A DNA stretch of 46,865 nt from a virus. Shown piece by piece: positions 7,832 through 16,735 of this stretch. Location: the IMG/VR virus record IMGVR_UViG_3300021085_001602, positions 1 through 46,865 of that record, one strand, 5' to 3'. The stretch's first letter is position 1, and the number at the start of each line of letters is the position of its first letter. The position numbers were made by a program, and so were the translations under genes. Under the pieces are notes generated by a model, which was given only the letters and a program-made list of their open reading frames with translations, was not told the origin of the DNA and did no database searches.

Positions 7832-9345
7832 TGAGAATTTTAGGACTTAGTTTTGGTTTTCATGATGCTGGTGCCTGTATGCTACAGGACGACCAGATAG
7901 AATTTGCTGGTCATTCAGAACGTTACAGTAAACTTAAAAATGATCCATGGATTAATCATGAACTGATAAGTGCCGCAATAGAGGGCGGCAAGCCAGATGT
8001 AATAGTATTACATGAAAAAGCATGGCTTAAACGTTTAAGAAATATTTATGGACGTAACTGGTATGCATTTAGAGAACCCACACAACGCCAATGGATTAAA
8101 AAGTTTTATCCAGAACTTAAAGGCATACCTATAAAAGATTATGCACACCATGAAACACATGCCGCCGCAGGTGTTTTAAGCAGTAACTTTAACGAATGTG
8201 CTGTTATAGTTATAGATGCTATAGGAGAATTTGATACAGCAACTATATGGAAGTGGGAAAACAATAACTTAAAGAAAGTACATACAACTTCATATCCAAG
8301 TAGTTTAGGATTATTTTATAGTGCTGTTACACATCACGTTGGACTAAAACCAATGGAAGATGAGTATATACTAATGGGCATGGCCGCTTATGGTAAACCA
8401 GAAAATTGGAAGCCATTAAGCAAAAAGATGGGTGAAAGATATTTTAGAATGAAACATCCATGGATTAGCCATAGACAATGTATACAAATGAAAGAAAACT
8501 TACAAAGAGGACTACCTAAAGGCAGTTTCGTAGGTGTTGATGAATTTGATATGGCCGCGGCCGCACAAGACCAAGTTGAGCAAAGAGTAAATGCGTATGC
8601 TCAATATGCCAAAGACATCACAGGCAGTAACAATTTAGTGTATATGGGAGGTGTAGCACTTAATTGTGTAGCCAATAGTATGCTAACAGATATATTTAAG
8701 AACATTTTTATAATGCCTAACCCAGGCGATTGTGGTAGCAGTTTGGGAGCCGCCGCACTACACTTACATAGCACATCGGGAGAACGTGTTAAGTTTAATA
8801 CTCCATATCTGGGACATAATATAGAGGGTAAATACCCGATTAAAAAAGCATTAAAAAGTTTAAAAGAGGGGGAACTCTTTGGAATAGCAAATGGAAGAGC
8901 TGAGTTTGGACCACGTGCATTAGGTAATAGAAGCCTGTGTGCTGATCCAAGAGGGCCTGATGTTAAAGATAAAATGAATGTTATCAAAAAACGTCAAAAG
9001 TTTAGACCATTTGCACCAATGATTTTGGAAGAATATGTGCATGATTATTTTGAAATGCCAGGCGGTATTTCACATGCACCATACATGCAGTTTGTTGCAA
9101 AGTGTAAAAAGCCAGATGAGTTTCCTGCTATAATCCATGAAGACGGTACAAGCCGTGTTCAAACAGTACGGAAACAAGAACATCCTGACTTGCATAAACT
9201 TCTCACAGAGTTTCACAAGAAAACAGGCTGTCCAATGTTACTTAATACAAGTTTAAACATTAAAGGACAACCTATTGTAAACGATGAAGAAGATGCTAAA
9301 GCCTTTGCCAAACATTATGGGGTAAAGGTTCATGTCAGAGACTGA
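7831..9345 (+). CDS. NodU/CmcH-type carbamoyltransferase
   Basis: A 504-aa protein with the hallmarks of the NodU/CmcH family. The N-terminus is ILGLSFGFHDAGACML with a following HSERY, and the HHETHAAAG motif at about residue 107 lies in the TsaD/Kae1-like domain. GVALNCVANS and GRAEFGPRALGNRSL follow, and the C-terminal part has RPFAPMI and LNTSLNIKGQPIV. These enzymes move a carbamoyl group from carbamoyl phosphate, via carbamoyl-adenylate, to a hydroxyl of a sugar or antibiotic. It is somewhat shorter than the usual 560-600 residues, but both domains are present. It starts at a TAATG joint and its end overlaps the next gene by 14 bases. The acceptor is unknown; a glycan hydroxyl is likely given the neighbours. 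Confidence 0.9.
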   Translation: MRILGLSFGFHDAGACMLQDDQIEFAGHSERYSKLKNDPWINHELISAAIEGGKPDVIVLHEKAWLKRLRNIYGRNWYAFREPTQRQWIKKFYPELKGIPIKDYAHHETHAAAGVLSSNFNECAVIVIDAIGEFDTATIWKWENNNLKKVHTTSYPSSLGLFYSAVTHHVGLKPMEDEYILMGMAAYGKPENWKPLSKKMGERYFRMKHPWISHRQCIQMKENLQRGLPKGSFVGVDEFDMAAAAQDQVEQRVNAYAQYAKDITGSNNLVYMGGVALNCVANSMLTDIFKNIFIMPNPGDCGSSLGAAALHLHSTSGERVKFNTPYLGHNIEGKYPIKKALKSLKEGELFGIANGRAEFGPRALGNRSLCADPRGPDVKDKMNVIKKRQKFRPFAPMILEEYVHDYFEMPGGISHAPYMQFVAKCKKPDEFPAIIHEDGTSRVQTVRKQEHPDLHKLLTEFHKKTGCPMLLNTSLNIKGQPIVNDEEDAKAFAKHYGVKVHVRD

Positions 9346-9535
9346 TTGGTTCAAAATTCAACGCAAATTAGAAGGCAGATGTCACGTTTGCAGTGGCCTT
9401 TTGCCTGATCATTTTGGTGTTTGCCCTGTAAGAGGAGAAGAAATACTTGAGGAATATCGCAGAATAGATGAAGGTGTAGGAGAGATATCCAAGGCAGTAG
9501 AAAAACTTTTAAAAAGGTATCCTAAAGATGTTTGA
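9332..9535 (+). CDS. small cysteine-containing hypothetical protein, 67 aa
   Basis: The product contains CHVCSGLL, then CPVRGEE, i.e. CxxC plus a third cysteine 12 residues later, with a nearby His. That could bind a metal as a half zinc-ribbon, although a fourth ligand is not certain. The rest is an amphipathic helix rich in Glu and Lys. It overlaps the carbamoyltransferase by 14 bases and the repeat protein by 8. No family was recognised. Confidence 0.6.
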   Translation: MSETDWFKIQRKLEGRCHVCSGLLPDHFGVCPVRGEEILEEYRRIDEGVGEISKAVEKLLKRYPKDV

Positions 9536-12500
9536 TATTTTTTATATAGGAAATAATACTGAATTGCAGGAAAATTTACCTTTTGCAAAGCAAATAGACA
9601 ACATAGGTGATGCTAATCCTAATACAAAAATGTTTTGGTTTATTGAGCCTAATATACAAGTTACTGATATAGACATATTTGACTACAGACCTGAATCTTA
9701 TGATATGGGTTACACTCATGTATGGAAATGGGACAACCAAAACTACGGTGGTGTAACCCTTTTACCAAAAACAAAATCAGAAGGTACTAAAGAAATTAAC
9801 AAAGTAGTATGTAAAAAAAGTTTTGAAAAACTACATACTAAAACTCCAGGTAAATATTTTGATAACAATCCTTATGCAAGTCATGTATGGTGTATAGATA
9901 AAGATTACAAAATCCCACAAGATATTAATTGGGCTCCAAATAATTTTGAGCCTAACTTTATACATAGTTTTCATTTACGTGGACAATTAGAGCATAAGTA
10001 TCCTGATAAAGAAGGTGGTATTAAACTTTATCCTAAAGAATGGAAAGATGCTGATATTAAATTTCATAACTTTTTAGATATAAAACTATCCTATCCTGTT
10101 ATGCTAGTTACAGATGTAGAAGACTACAGACAAAGAAATACATTTGCAGACGACTATGTTTGGTTAGTTGATGCACAGCATAAAACGAATTTAAAAACAT
10201 TTGATTGGGTGCCTAATCCTTTTGAGGACAGCATGATACATGTTTTTAAAATGCCATACCAGTTACAAGAAAAATATCCTATGGCAATGGGAGGTATAAG
10301 ACTAGTTCCTAAGAAATGGCAAGAAGCAGAAGTAAAAATACACCCTGCCTGCCCTATAGAAGATGAAAGTTACGATGTATTTTATGTAGATGACGATGAA
10401 TTTACAGCAGATGCATACAGTGAATATGCAGAACGCAGTAAAACAGATTGGTTTTGGATAGTAGACAGAGAGTTCACATTTAATGGAAAATTACTATTTG
10501 TACCTGCTATACATGAAAGAGAATTTATACATGTATTTAAATTACCTGGACATTTAGAGGAAAGATATCCAACAGATTATACAGATGCATGGGATAACCG
10601 TTGTGGCGGTATAAGGCTAGTACATAAACAATTTGATTTTACAAAACACAAATACCAAAAAGATATTGTGCCTGTAAGATATGATATTTTTTACACAAAT
10701 AATATTAATGATTATGAATCTCCTGCTAGGAAAAGTAGGACTAAAATGTTTTGGTTAGTAGACGACGAACACGAACTTAATGATGTTTTTAAATATGTTC
10801 CTGCTAAGTACGACCAAAAAACAATACAAGTGTTTAAAATACCTAATCAATTAGAACATAAGTACCCAAAAAGTATTACTAATATAAGTGACAATAGATG
10901 TGGCGGTGTTAAGTTAATACCTAAAGCATATAATACAGAAACAATAAAATACATTGCTAAAAATCCAACAAGCGACAGAAGTTACCCAGTTGTAAAAGTA
11001 GACAATGTTGATGAATATACAGAAGTGTTCCAAGACTGTTGGATAGTAGACAGCGAATACGAATTAAATCAAAAGATAGAATGGGCACCACCATTGTTCC
11101 AACAAAATTGTATTCACACATTTCATGTTGGAGACCAATTAAGACATAAGTATCCTGAAAGCATAGGTGGACTAAGATGGGTACCAGTAGATTGGAATGG
11201 CGACATAGTTATACATGCCGAAATGCTAAATGCTATACCAGAGTATCCTATATACTTTGTGGATAATCCTTCAATAAATCCTAAAAAAGATCACAGTTGT
11301 TGGGTAGCAGATAGTTCATATAGGCTGGACGAAAGTATTAAATGGGCACCTGATTCTTTTGATACTGACAAAGTTCATGTATTCCATATACACAATCAAT
11401 TAACAAACAAATACCCAGAAGAAATGGGAGGCTTGTATTGGTATCCTGATAGTAGTACAAATGAATTAAAAATACATAAAGACCCTTTGGTAATAAATGC
11501 TAAAACATTCTCAGTATACAGAGTAAGTGATCCAAGTGACTATAACGATATTACAGAAGATTGCTGGTTAGTGGATGAAGAGTATGTGTTAGATGACAAT
11601 GATTTTGAATTTGTTCCATGGCAGAACGAAAACGAAAAAGATCAAATACATGTTTATCAAGTTAGAGGACAGTTAGAGCATAAGTATCCAGATGAGATGG
11701 GTGGTATATATTGGATTCCTGCTAATCATAAGGATAGCGGATTAAACATTCATAATACAACACCATTTGGAGAGCAACTTACATTTCCTGTATTTGAATC
11801 TGAAGAACAGGGCCGGATGAAAACTCCAACTAGTTGGTTTTGGGTAATAGACCCAGATGTAAATGTACTTGAAACATTTGATTTTGGGTTTGTACCTAAA
11901 ATTTGGGATAATGGAAAAACACATGTATGGCAAAAACTTAACCCTATAACTAATAGGCAGTACGATTACGGTGGTGTAACACTATATCCTAAAGTACCTC
12001 AAACTAAAGGCAGACCTAAATATATTAGAGAACCTTCTTGTACACAAAAAGAATATCCTATATATTACTTACAGGCATCTGACTATGAAAATGGCTTACA
12101 GAGCGTCTATGAGCGTCTATCTGCCCAGTCTGACAGTAATATGTACTGGGTTGTAGACGCTTTTACACAAATAGACCCTGAATTTAAGTTTGATTATTAC
12201 CCTACACAATGGGATCAAAAGTATATACATGTATTTCTTAACCAAGACAACGCATATACGAGCGTCAGATTAGTGCCTAAGCAACTATTCTTAGACAACG
12301 AATACACTGACAAAGAGATAGAGAACAATAGTTTTGAACACTTAAAACAAATAAATACTATTGCAAGTCTAAGGCCTGTATGGCCAGTGATCCACTTGCA
12401 AAGTTTAGAAAAGAACGAGTTCATAAACGCGATAAAGGAAATCAAAACCCCCTTTGTTTGGACTGTGGACCCAGATGTGAAAGTGGATGAAAAGTTGCTT

Positions 12501-13388
12501 GACCGTGGATATCTGCCTGCAATAACTAGTACAAGTAAAGTACATGCATGGCAAAAAGTAAATCCTATCAGTAAGAAAGTACATGCATATGGTGGTTTGA
12601 GATTATGGCCTACAAGTAATGACTATTCAGATATCAAATCTGATGACTTAAAATTAAACAGAATAAAGAATTTAAACTATGTAAGGGAAGTAGGTAGTAC
12701 AACTGTGCCTTATGATATTATATTCTTAAGTTATAAAGAGCCCAATGCTGATGCAGGATTTAGAAAATTACAAGACCATATAAGAACAAAAGGTTTAAAT
12801 ATTAATTTAATATGGGTTAGAGATGTAGAAGGTATTTTTGAAGCTCATAAGGTTGCATCTAGTAGAGCAACAAGCCAAATGTTTTGGGTAGTAGATGCAG
12901 ATGCAGAAATAACAGAAGAATTTGAATTTGACTATATTCCAGATGTATACGACCAAGAAGTTGTACATGTATGGTCTAGTAAAAATCCTATCACACAAGA
13001 TGAATATGGATATGGAGGAGTAAAATTATTCCCAACAGAAATGGTTAGAAATGCTACAAGTTGGGGACTAGATTTTACAACAGGACTAAGCAATAGATTT
13101 AAGTCAATGCCACAAATAAGTTGCATTACTAAATTTAATACTGATGCATTTAGCACTTGGAGGAGTGCTTTCAGAGAGTGTGTAAAACTCACACTTAATG
13201 ATGATGCTGAAAGTAAACAACGTTTAGATTCCTGGATAAACACTAGGGGCGAGGAGGAGTTTACAGCAGAAGCAGTAAACGGAGCACTAGCGGGGAACCA
13301 GTTTGCGGAAGCGAACAAAGACAATCTAGCAAAACTAGATAAAATAAATGACTTTACTTGGTTAAGGGAGCAGTATGATAGACCTTAA
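9528..13388 (+). CDS. giant protein of 12 tandem glycosyltransferase-like modules
   Basis: A 1286-aa protein made of about 12 modules of roughly 85-125 residues. Each runs: Y/F-D/P-hydrophobic start, a 'W.VD' strand with an acidic tail, a 'FVP' or 'WAP' strand, IHVF or HVW, then either 'L.HKYP..MGG' or 'NPI....YGG', and a closing 'RLVPK'. The last module is the fullest: YDIIFLSYKEPNAD near residue 1080 and FWVVDADAEI look like the nucleotide-sugar strand and DxD metal motif of a GT-A glycosyltransferase. At the equivalent site modules 2, 9, 11 and 12 read DxD (IDKD, IDPD, VDPD, VDAD) and the others do not, so most modules are probably not catalytic. The C-terminus has a conserved-looking TWRSAFRECVKL helix. 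It may be a scaffold or a multi-site sugar-binding protein. The fold call is by eye. Confidence 0.7.
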   Translation: MFDIFYIGNNTELQENLPFAKQIDNIGDANPNTKMFWFIEPNIQVTDIDIFDYRPESYDMGYTHVWKWDNQNYGGVTLLPKTKSEGTKEINKVVCKKSFEKLHTKTPGKYFDNNPYASHVWCIDKDYKIPQDINWAPNNFEPNFIHSFHLRGQLEHKYPDKEGGIKLYPKEWKDADIKFHNFLDIKLSYPVMLVTDVEDYRQRNTFADDYVWLVDAQHKTNLKTFDWVPNPFEDSMIHVFKMPYQLQEKYPMAMGGIRLVPKKWQEAEVKIHPACPIEDESYDVFYVDDDEFTADAYSEYAERSKTDWFWIVDREFTFNGKLLFVPAIHEREFIHVFKLPGHLEERYPTDYTDAWDNRCGGIRLVHKQFDFTKHKYQKDIVPVRYDIFYTNNINDYESPARKSRTKMFWLVDDEHELNDVFKYVPAKYDQKTIQVFKIPNQLEHKYPKSITNISDNRCGGVKLIPKAYNTETIKYIAKNPTSDRSYPVVKVDNVDEYTEVFQDCWIVDSEYELNQKIEWAPPLFQQNCIHTFHVGDQLRHKYPESIGGLRWVPVDWNGDIVIHAEMLNAIPEYPIYFVDNPSINPKKDHSCWVADSSYRLDESIKWAPDSFDTDKVHVFHIHNQLTNKYPEEMGGLYWYPDSSTNELKIHKDPLVINAKTFSVYRVSDPSDYNDITEDCWLVDEEYVLDDNDFEFVPWQNENEKDQIHVYQVRGQLEHKYPDEMGGIYWIPANHKDSGLNIHNTTPFGEQLTFPVFESEEQGRMKTPTSWFWVIDPDVNVLETFDFGFVPKIWDNGKTHVWQKLNPITNRQYDYGGVTLYPKVPQTKGRPKYIREPSCTQKEYPIYYLQASDYENGLQSVYERLSAQSDSNMYWVVDAFTQIDPEFKFDYYPTQWDQKYIHVFLNQDNAYTSVRLVPKQLFLDNEYTDKEIENNSFEHLKQINTIASLRPVWPVIHLQSLEKNEFINAIKEIKTPFVWTVDPDVKVDEKLLDRGYLPAITSTSKVHAWQKVNPISKKVHAYGGLRLWPTSNDYSDIKSDDLKLNRIKNLNYVREVGSTTVPYDIIFLSYKEPNADAGFRKLQDHIRTKGLNINLIWVRDVEGIFEAHKVASSRATSQMFWVVDADAEITEEFEFDYIPDVYDQEVVHVWSSKNPITQDEYGYGGVKLFPTEMVRNATSWGLDFTTGLSNRFKSMPQISCITKFNTDAFSTWRSAFRECVKLTLNDDAESKQRLDSWINTRGEEEFTAEAVNGALAGNQFAEANKDNLAKLDKINDFTWLREQYDRP

Positions 13389-14043
13389 AACATGGAACGA
13401 TGTAGAAGATTATATTGATAATAGTTTTCTGAGAATTCCACCAAGTTATTTTGAAAGAGCAGTAATGGATAGACGTTATCCACGTGATGCTTTTAGCAAA
13501 GGTCAATTAGCAAGTAAAAGTTGGTTGCTGGGAGAACTATATAAAGTAACACCATTGCCCAGTAATACAACTGTAGCATTATTAGGGTGCTGGATAGGAA
13601 GTATTGTAGAGCCAATGCTAAATGCTTTAAACATAGAACGTATATATGGAATAGATATAGACGCAGAAAGTATTGAGATGGCGGAAAAGTTTAATCAAAA
13701 ACATGTAGCAAACGGATGGAAGTTTAAAGGTGTAGTTGCAGATTTAGATTTGCTTGATATAAATCATATGGAATTTGAGACTGGAGGTGAGCTAATTAAA
13801 GTATCTCCAGATATAGTTATTAATACCAGTTGTGAACATATGAGTACAAATTGGTTTGAATCAGCAGGTAGCGATCAATTAATAATTATGCAAACAAATG
13901 ACTCAGAAGAGTTTGACGGTCATATAAATGTGTGCTATACTGCGGAAGAAATGCAGGAAAAGTATCCACTTAGTAAAACACATTTCGTAGGAAGTTTAAA
14001 AACACCAAGTTACACAAGACACATGCAAATAGGGTATAAATGA
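13375..14043 (+). CDS. class I SAM-dependent methyltransferase-like protein
   Basis: A 222-aa protein. VALLGCWIGSIVEPML is a motif I-like loop, IYGIDIDAESIEMAEK is strand 2 with its acidic residue, and ADLDLLDI is consistent with motif III. After these comes PDIVINTSCEHM, a motif IV-like strand ending in S-C-E-H, found in several phage methyltransferase-like proteins. The substrate is unknown. The start at 13375 overlaps the repeat gene by 14 bases, and its stop overlaps the next small gene (ATGA). It may act on the same product as the first methyltransferase of the island, but the two are not close paralogues by eye. Confidence 0.72.
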   Translation: MIDLKTWNDVEDYIDNSFLRIPPSYFERAVMDRRYPRDAFSKGQLASKSWLLGELYKVTPLPSNTTVALLGCWIGSIVEPMLNALNIERIYGIDIDAESIEMAEKFNQKHVANGWKFKGVVADLDLLDINHMEFETGGELIKVSPDIVINTSCEHMSTNWFESAGSDQLIIMQTNDSEEFDGHINVCYTAEEMQEKYPLSKTHFVGSLKTPSYTRHMQIGYK

Positions 14044-14198
14044 AAAACTTATGGAGGCTATGGGCCAAAGCCATAGGCGAGAAAGAAGGAACAACAGATG
14101 CAGAAGCAGATAAGATTGCAATGATACGAACAATTATTGTTGGTGTTAATTTTATTACATGCTTCTTTATTATAGCAGGAAATATACACAATTGGTGA
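14040..14198 (+). CDS. small membrane protein, 52 aa
   Basis: The ATG at 14040 sits in an ATGA joint with the methyltransferase, and the frame closes with TGA at 14196-14198, five bases before the next ATG. The N-terminus is basic and aromatic (MKNLWRLWAKA), followed by a charged stretch and then one clear membrane span, IRTIIVGVNFITCFFIIAG. The span with its N-terminal positive charges predicts one inner-membrane helix. The C-terminus is short (NIHNW). No function can be assigned. It is too well fitted to both joints to be chance. Confidence 0.78.
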   Translation: MKNLWRLWAKAIGEKEGTTDAEADKIAMIRTIIVGVNFITCFFIIAGNIHNW

Positions 14199-14202
14199 GT
14201 AA

Positions 14203-14796
14203 ATGAAAGTTATAAATTTTTATGGTGGACCAAACTCTGGCAAGAGCACTAAAGCCGCAGGACTATATTATAAAATGAATATGGCAGGATATAGTGTTGA
14301 ACTCAATAATGAGTTTGCAAAAGAATGTGTATGGGAAGATAATGTACCCATGCTTAAAGATCAATTATACATGTTAGCACACCAACACAGAAAGATATTA
14401 AGACTTGTCGGTAAAGTTGACTATGTAATAACAGATTCTCCTGTTATGTTAAGTGGCATATATAGAGAACTATATGACGGTCCTTTATATAGCGATTTAA
14501 TAGATAAACTAGCTCGTGAATGTTATGACAAATATGATAACATTAACTTTATGTTAGAGCGACCAGACAATTTCGAACAAACAGGCAGAGCACAAAACTT
14601 AGAGGACAGTATAAACATAGACCAAGCAATTTTGGAAATGTTTAGAGACGAAAAAATACCTTTTTATCAATTAAAAGCACCAACAATGGAACAAGATCCT
14701 TACTATATTGCTGTAGATGATGCTTTCAGTTATGTGTCTAAAAGAAGGAAAAGAAACTTTTTAGGAATTAAACCGCGGAATGAATCTAGTAGTTAG
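14203..14796 (+). CDS. P-loop ATPase / kinase-like protein
   Basis: A 197-aa protein with Walker A GGPNSGKST (residues 8-16) right after the first strand, and VDYVITDSPV near residue 75 as the likely Walker B. The region after that (FMLERPDNFEQTGRAQN) has an arginine pair placed like a lid. This matches the NadR-type / AAA_28 class of small P-loop kinases, which phosphorylate nucleosides, nicotinamide riboside or related small molecules. The actual substrate cannot be read. It overlaps the next SGNH-like gene by 17 bases. The C-terminus is basic and serine-rich (KRRKRNFLGIKPRNESSS). Confidence 0.72.
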   Translation: MKVINFYGGPNSGKSTKAAGLYYKMNMAGYSVELNNEFAKECVWEDNVPMLKDQLYMLAHQHRKILRLVGKVDYVITDSPVMLSGIYRELYDGPLYSDLIDKLARECYDKYDNINFMLERPDNFEQTGRAQNLEDSINIDQAILEMFRDEKIPFYQLKAPTMEQDPYYIAVDDAFSYVSKRRKRNFLGIKPRNESSS

Positions 14797-15631
14797 TGGC
14801 TGTAGTTGGAGCAGTAGAGATCGCAAATGTCCTGGTGTGGAATTTGGACAATTAGTTGCAGATCATTACAGTTGGGAATATCAAAATACTGCTGTTATAA
14901 GTTCTAGTAATTTTGTTATAAGATTACAGATACAACATGCTATAGATAATCTTAATCCAGACTTTATGATTATAAACTGGACTAATCCTGCAAGAATAGA
15001 ATGGAACTTTGCAGGCAAGGAATACAATCCTTTACAAGGAATTAAGCAAGTAACTTATGCAACAGGTGAGCATTCGCCTGACGATGAGCGTCATCCTGCT
15101 GGAGAACACATAGATCCTACAATAGCCTTTAGTACATTCCAGAGTTTATTTTGCGAAGACTTAGAGTTAAGTTTTGAAGAAGTATGTGAAGTATATCCTA
15201 TAATGCCTAGTACTTGCACAGAGCAAAACTGGAAAGCATTAAGACATTACTACACAAATTTATATGATACTGCATTAGAGTGCCATAAGCAAATTTTTAT
15301 AATGCAGAGTGCAATACATGAGTTAGAAAAACATAATATTCCGTATTTAATGAGTCCTAACACATTAGATTTTTTACATGATTTACAAACATTACGTGGC
15401 GAAACAGACCCACAAAAAATACTCAAAGACAGTTATCATCCATTATGGGATATGATACCTGAAAAGAATAAAATTGACGGTGTTGCAAGTATGTTATCAG
15501 AAGTTGATAGTAAATTGTATAATACTTACGATGAAAACCCTGGCCGATTACTTAGTAGCCATATATCTCCTCTAGCTCACAAGGCTTATGCAGAAAAATT
15601 AATATCCAGTATTGATAATCTGATTATATAA
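14780..15631 (+). CDS. SGNH/GDSL-like protein (paralogue B)
   Basis: A 283-aa protein, clearly paralogous along its whole length to the gene at 16736: VVSGCSWSSRD against VVCGCSWSSRD, WEYQNTA against WEYQNIA, NFVIRLQIQHAI against NFNIRLQIDYAI, and LNPDFMIINWTNPARIEW against LNPDFIVVNWTTPDRFDW. The GCSWS and S-N-F blocks match SGNH blocks I and III in outline. A histidine near the end (SSHISPLAHKAYAEKL) matches the position of the catalytic H or the HLSANAHKRWATEI of the sister, and resembles the D-x-x-H-P-s-x-x-G-H...A ending of SGNH enzymes. Its 3' end overlaps by 33 bases the end of the convergent - strand gene. Confidence 0.65.
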   Translation: MNLVVSGCSWSSRDRKCPGVEFGQLVADHYSWEYQNTAVISSSNFVIRLQIQHAIDNLNPDFMIINWTNPARIEWNFAGKEYNPLQGIKQVTYATGEHSPDDERHPAGEHIDPTIAFSTFQSLFCEDLELSFEEVCEVYPIMPSTCTEQNWKALRHYYTNLYDTALECHKQIFIMQSAIHELEKHNIPYLMSPNTLDFLHDLQTLRGETDPQKILKDSYHPLWDMIPEKNKIDGVASMLSEVDSKLYNTYDENPGRLLSSHISPLAHKAYAEKLISSIDNLII

Positions 15632-16711
15632 ATCAATAGAATGCCTTCTTGGCAAAGACACTAAAAGATCTCTGTTATGTATTAAAGTTTGGTGCATACC
15701 TCCTAGCATATCTATATAGTCTTTGTGATCTAATTTTGCTAAGTCTGACACAATATCTATTATCATATCAGATCGTTTTATTTGATCTGTTTCGGTATCG
15801 TAACTTTCGTCCCACCATTCACTAAAAGTTTTAAATCCTAACTCATGTAAATGAGCTAAACTACCTGGCATACCATTTATAATAAAAGGCTGTAAACAGG
15901 CGATAGGTTTAAGTGTTTTTTCATTTATAAACATATGATGACTATCATAATGGAACAAACTTTCATTTACTACTTGTATATAACTTACTTGCTGTAACTC
16001 CCAACCCATTATACTTACTAAATTAGGCACATCTAAGTCTAAACTTAAATCATATTCCATAGGTAACATAGGAACTAAGTTAGGAAAACGTTCATAATAA
16101 TAGTCCATGTCTTGACTATCTGGCTTACCTAGTGTGCATAAAACATCTGGATTATCTTTAAAAGCATTTACAAAATTTGCTCTGTTCTCATCTGGCCTTC
16201 TGTTAAAACTTGCAATTTTATATTCTCGTTCAGCAAAAGACTGCTTGGCCTCAAACACCATTACATCACTATTTTCCGCAACAGGATGTAAACATGCTCT
16301 TCCAACTTCAACAATAAACCTATTAAAGTATAAGTCTAAATCGTGACTATTATATGGGTTACTATCAACGTATATATAGGGTTTTTGTAAGTTATATTTG
16401 CTTAAAGTGTTGTCTATTATGCTTTTATACATGTCATACTCATGCTGTATGCTGTTATTTCTACTCTCAAAAGTGTAATCAAAGAGCAGGAAACACTTGT
16501 CATTTTGTATGTCTTGCACAACTTTATCGCTTATATCAAACACATACTCTGCGTCTAACATAGCAGTCAGTATTAAATGGTATATATACTTGCCCTCTAT
16601 CATCGAAACATCTGTAGAGATAAAGTAATCAGTATTACCAAAACACCTGGAAAGGTTATCTTCCATAGTGAATTTGTTATGCTGATCATAACCAATATAT
16701 ATTTTCTCCAT
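15599..16711 (-). CDS. glycosyltransferase-like protein
   Basis: A 370-aa protein, the only - strand gene in the first 17.5 kb. The C-terminal third carries FINEKTLKPIACLQPFIING, then a short linker and LHELGFKTFSEWWDESYD. That pattern (E-K then a conserved Pro-Phe-x-x-x-Gly turn and a downstream 'GFKTF') resembles the sugar-nucleotide binding end of GT-B enzymes such as fucosyltransferase-type proteins. The N-terminal 180 residues have no motif I recognise. The gene sits inverted between two SGNH paralogues, overlaps the end of one by 33 bases, and begins 24 bases from the start of the other. The family call is tentative. Confidence 0.5.
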   Translation of the reverse strand: MEKIYIGYDQHNKFTMEDNLSRCFGNTDYFISTDVSMIEGKYIYHLILTAMLDAEYVFDISDKVVQDIQNDKCFLLFDYTFESRNNSIQHEYDMYKSIIDNTLSKYNLQKPYIYVDSNPYNSHDLDLYFNRFIVEVGRACLHPVAENSDVMVFEAKQSFAEREYKIASFNRRPDENRANFVNAFKDNPDVLCTLGKPDSQDMDYYYERFPNLVPMLPMEYDLSLDLDVPNLVSIMGWELQQVSYIQVVNESLFHYDSHHMFINEKTLKPIACLQPFIINGMPGSLAHLHELGFKTFSEWWDESYDTETDQIKRSDMIIDIVSDLAKLDHKDYIDMLGGMHQTLIHNRDLLVSLPRRHSIDLYNQIINTGY

Positions 16712-16722
16712 ATCTATATTTA

Positions 16723-16735
16723 AGTAAATACTAGT
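16723..16735 (+). promoter_or_regulatory. T4-late-type promoter octamer abutting the start codon
   Basis: AGTAAATA (16723-16730, two mismatches to the T4 late TATAAATA) is followed by CTAGT and then the ATG at 16736. T4 late transcripts begin about 6 bases after the octamer, which would put the first base of the mRNA at the A of the ATG. No Shine-Dalgarno sequence precedes this start. Confidence 0.45.
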
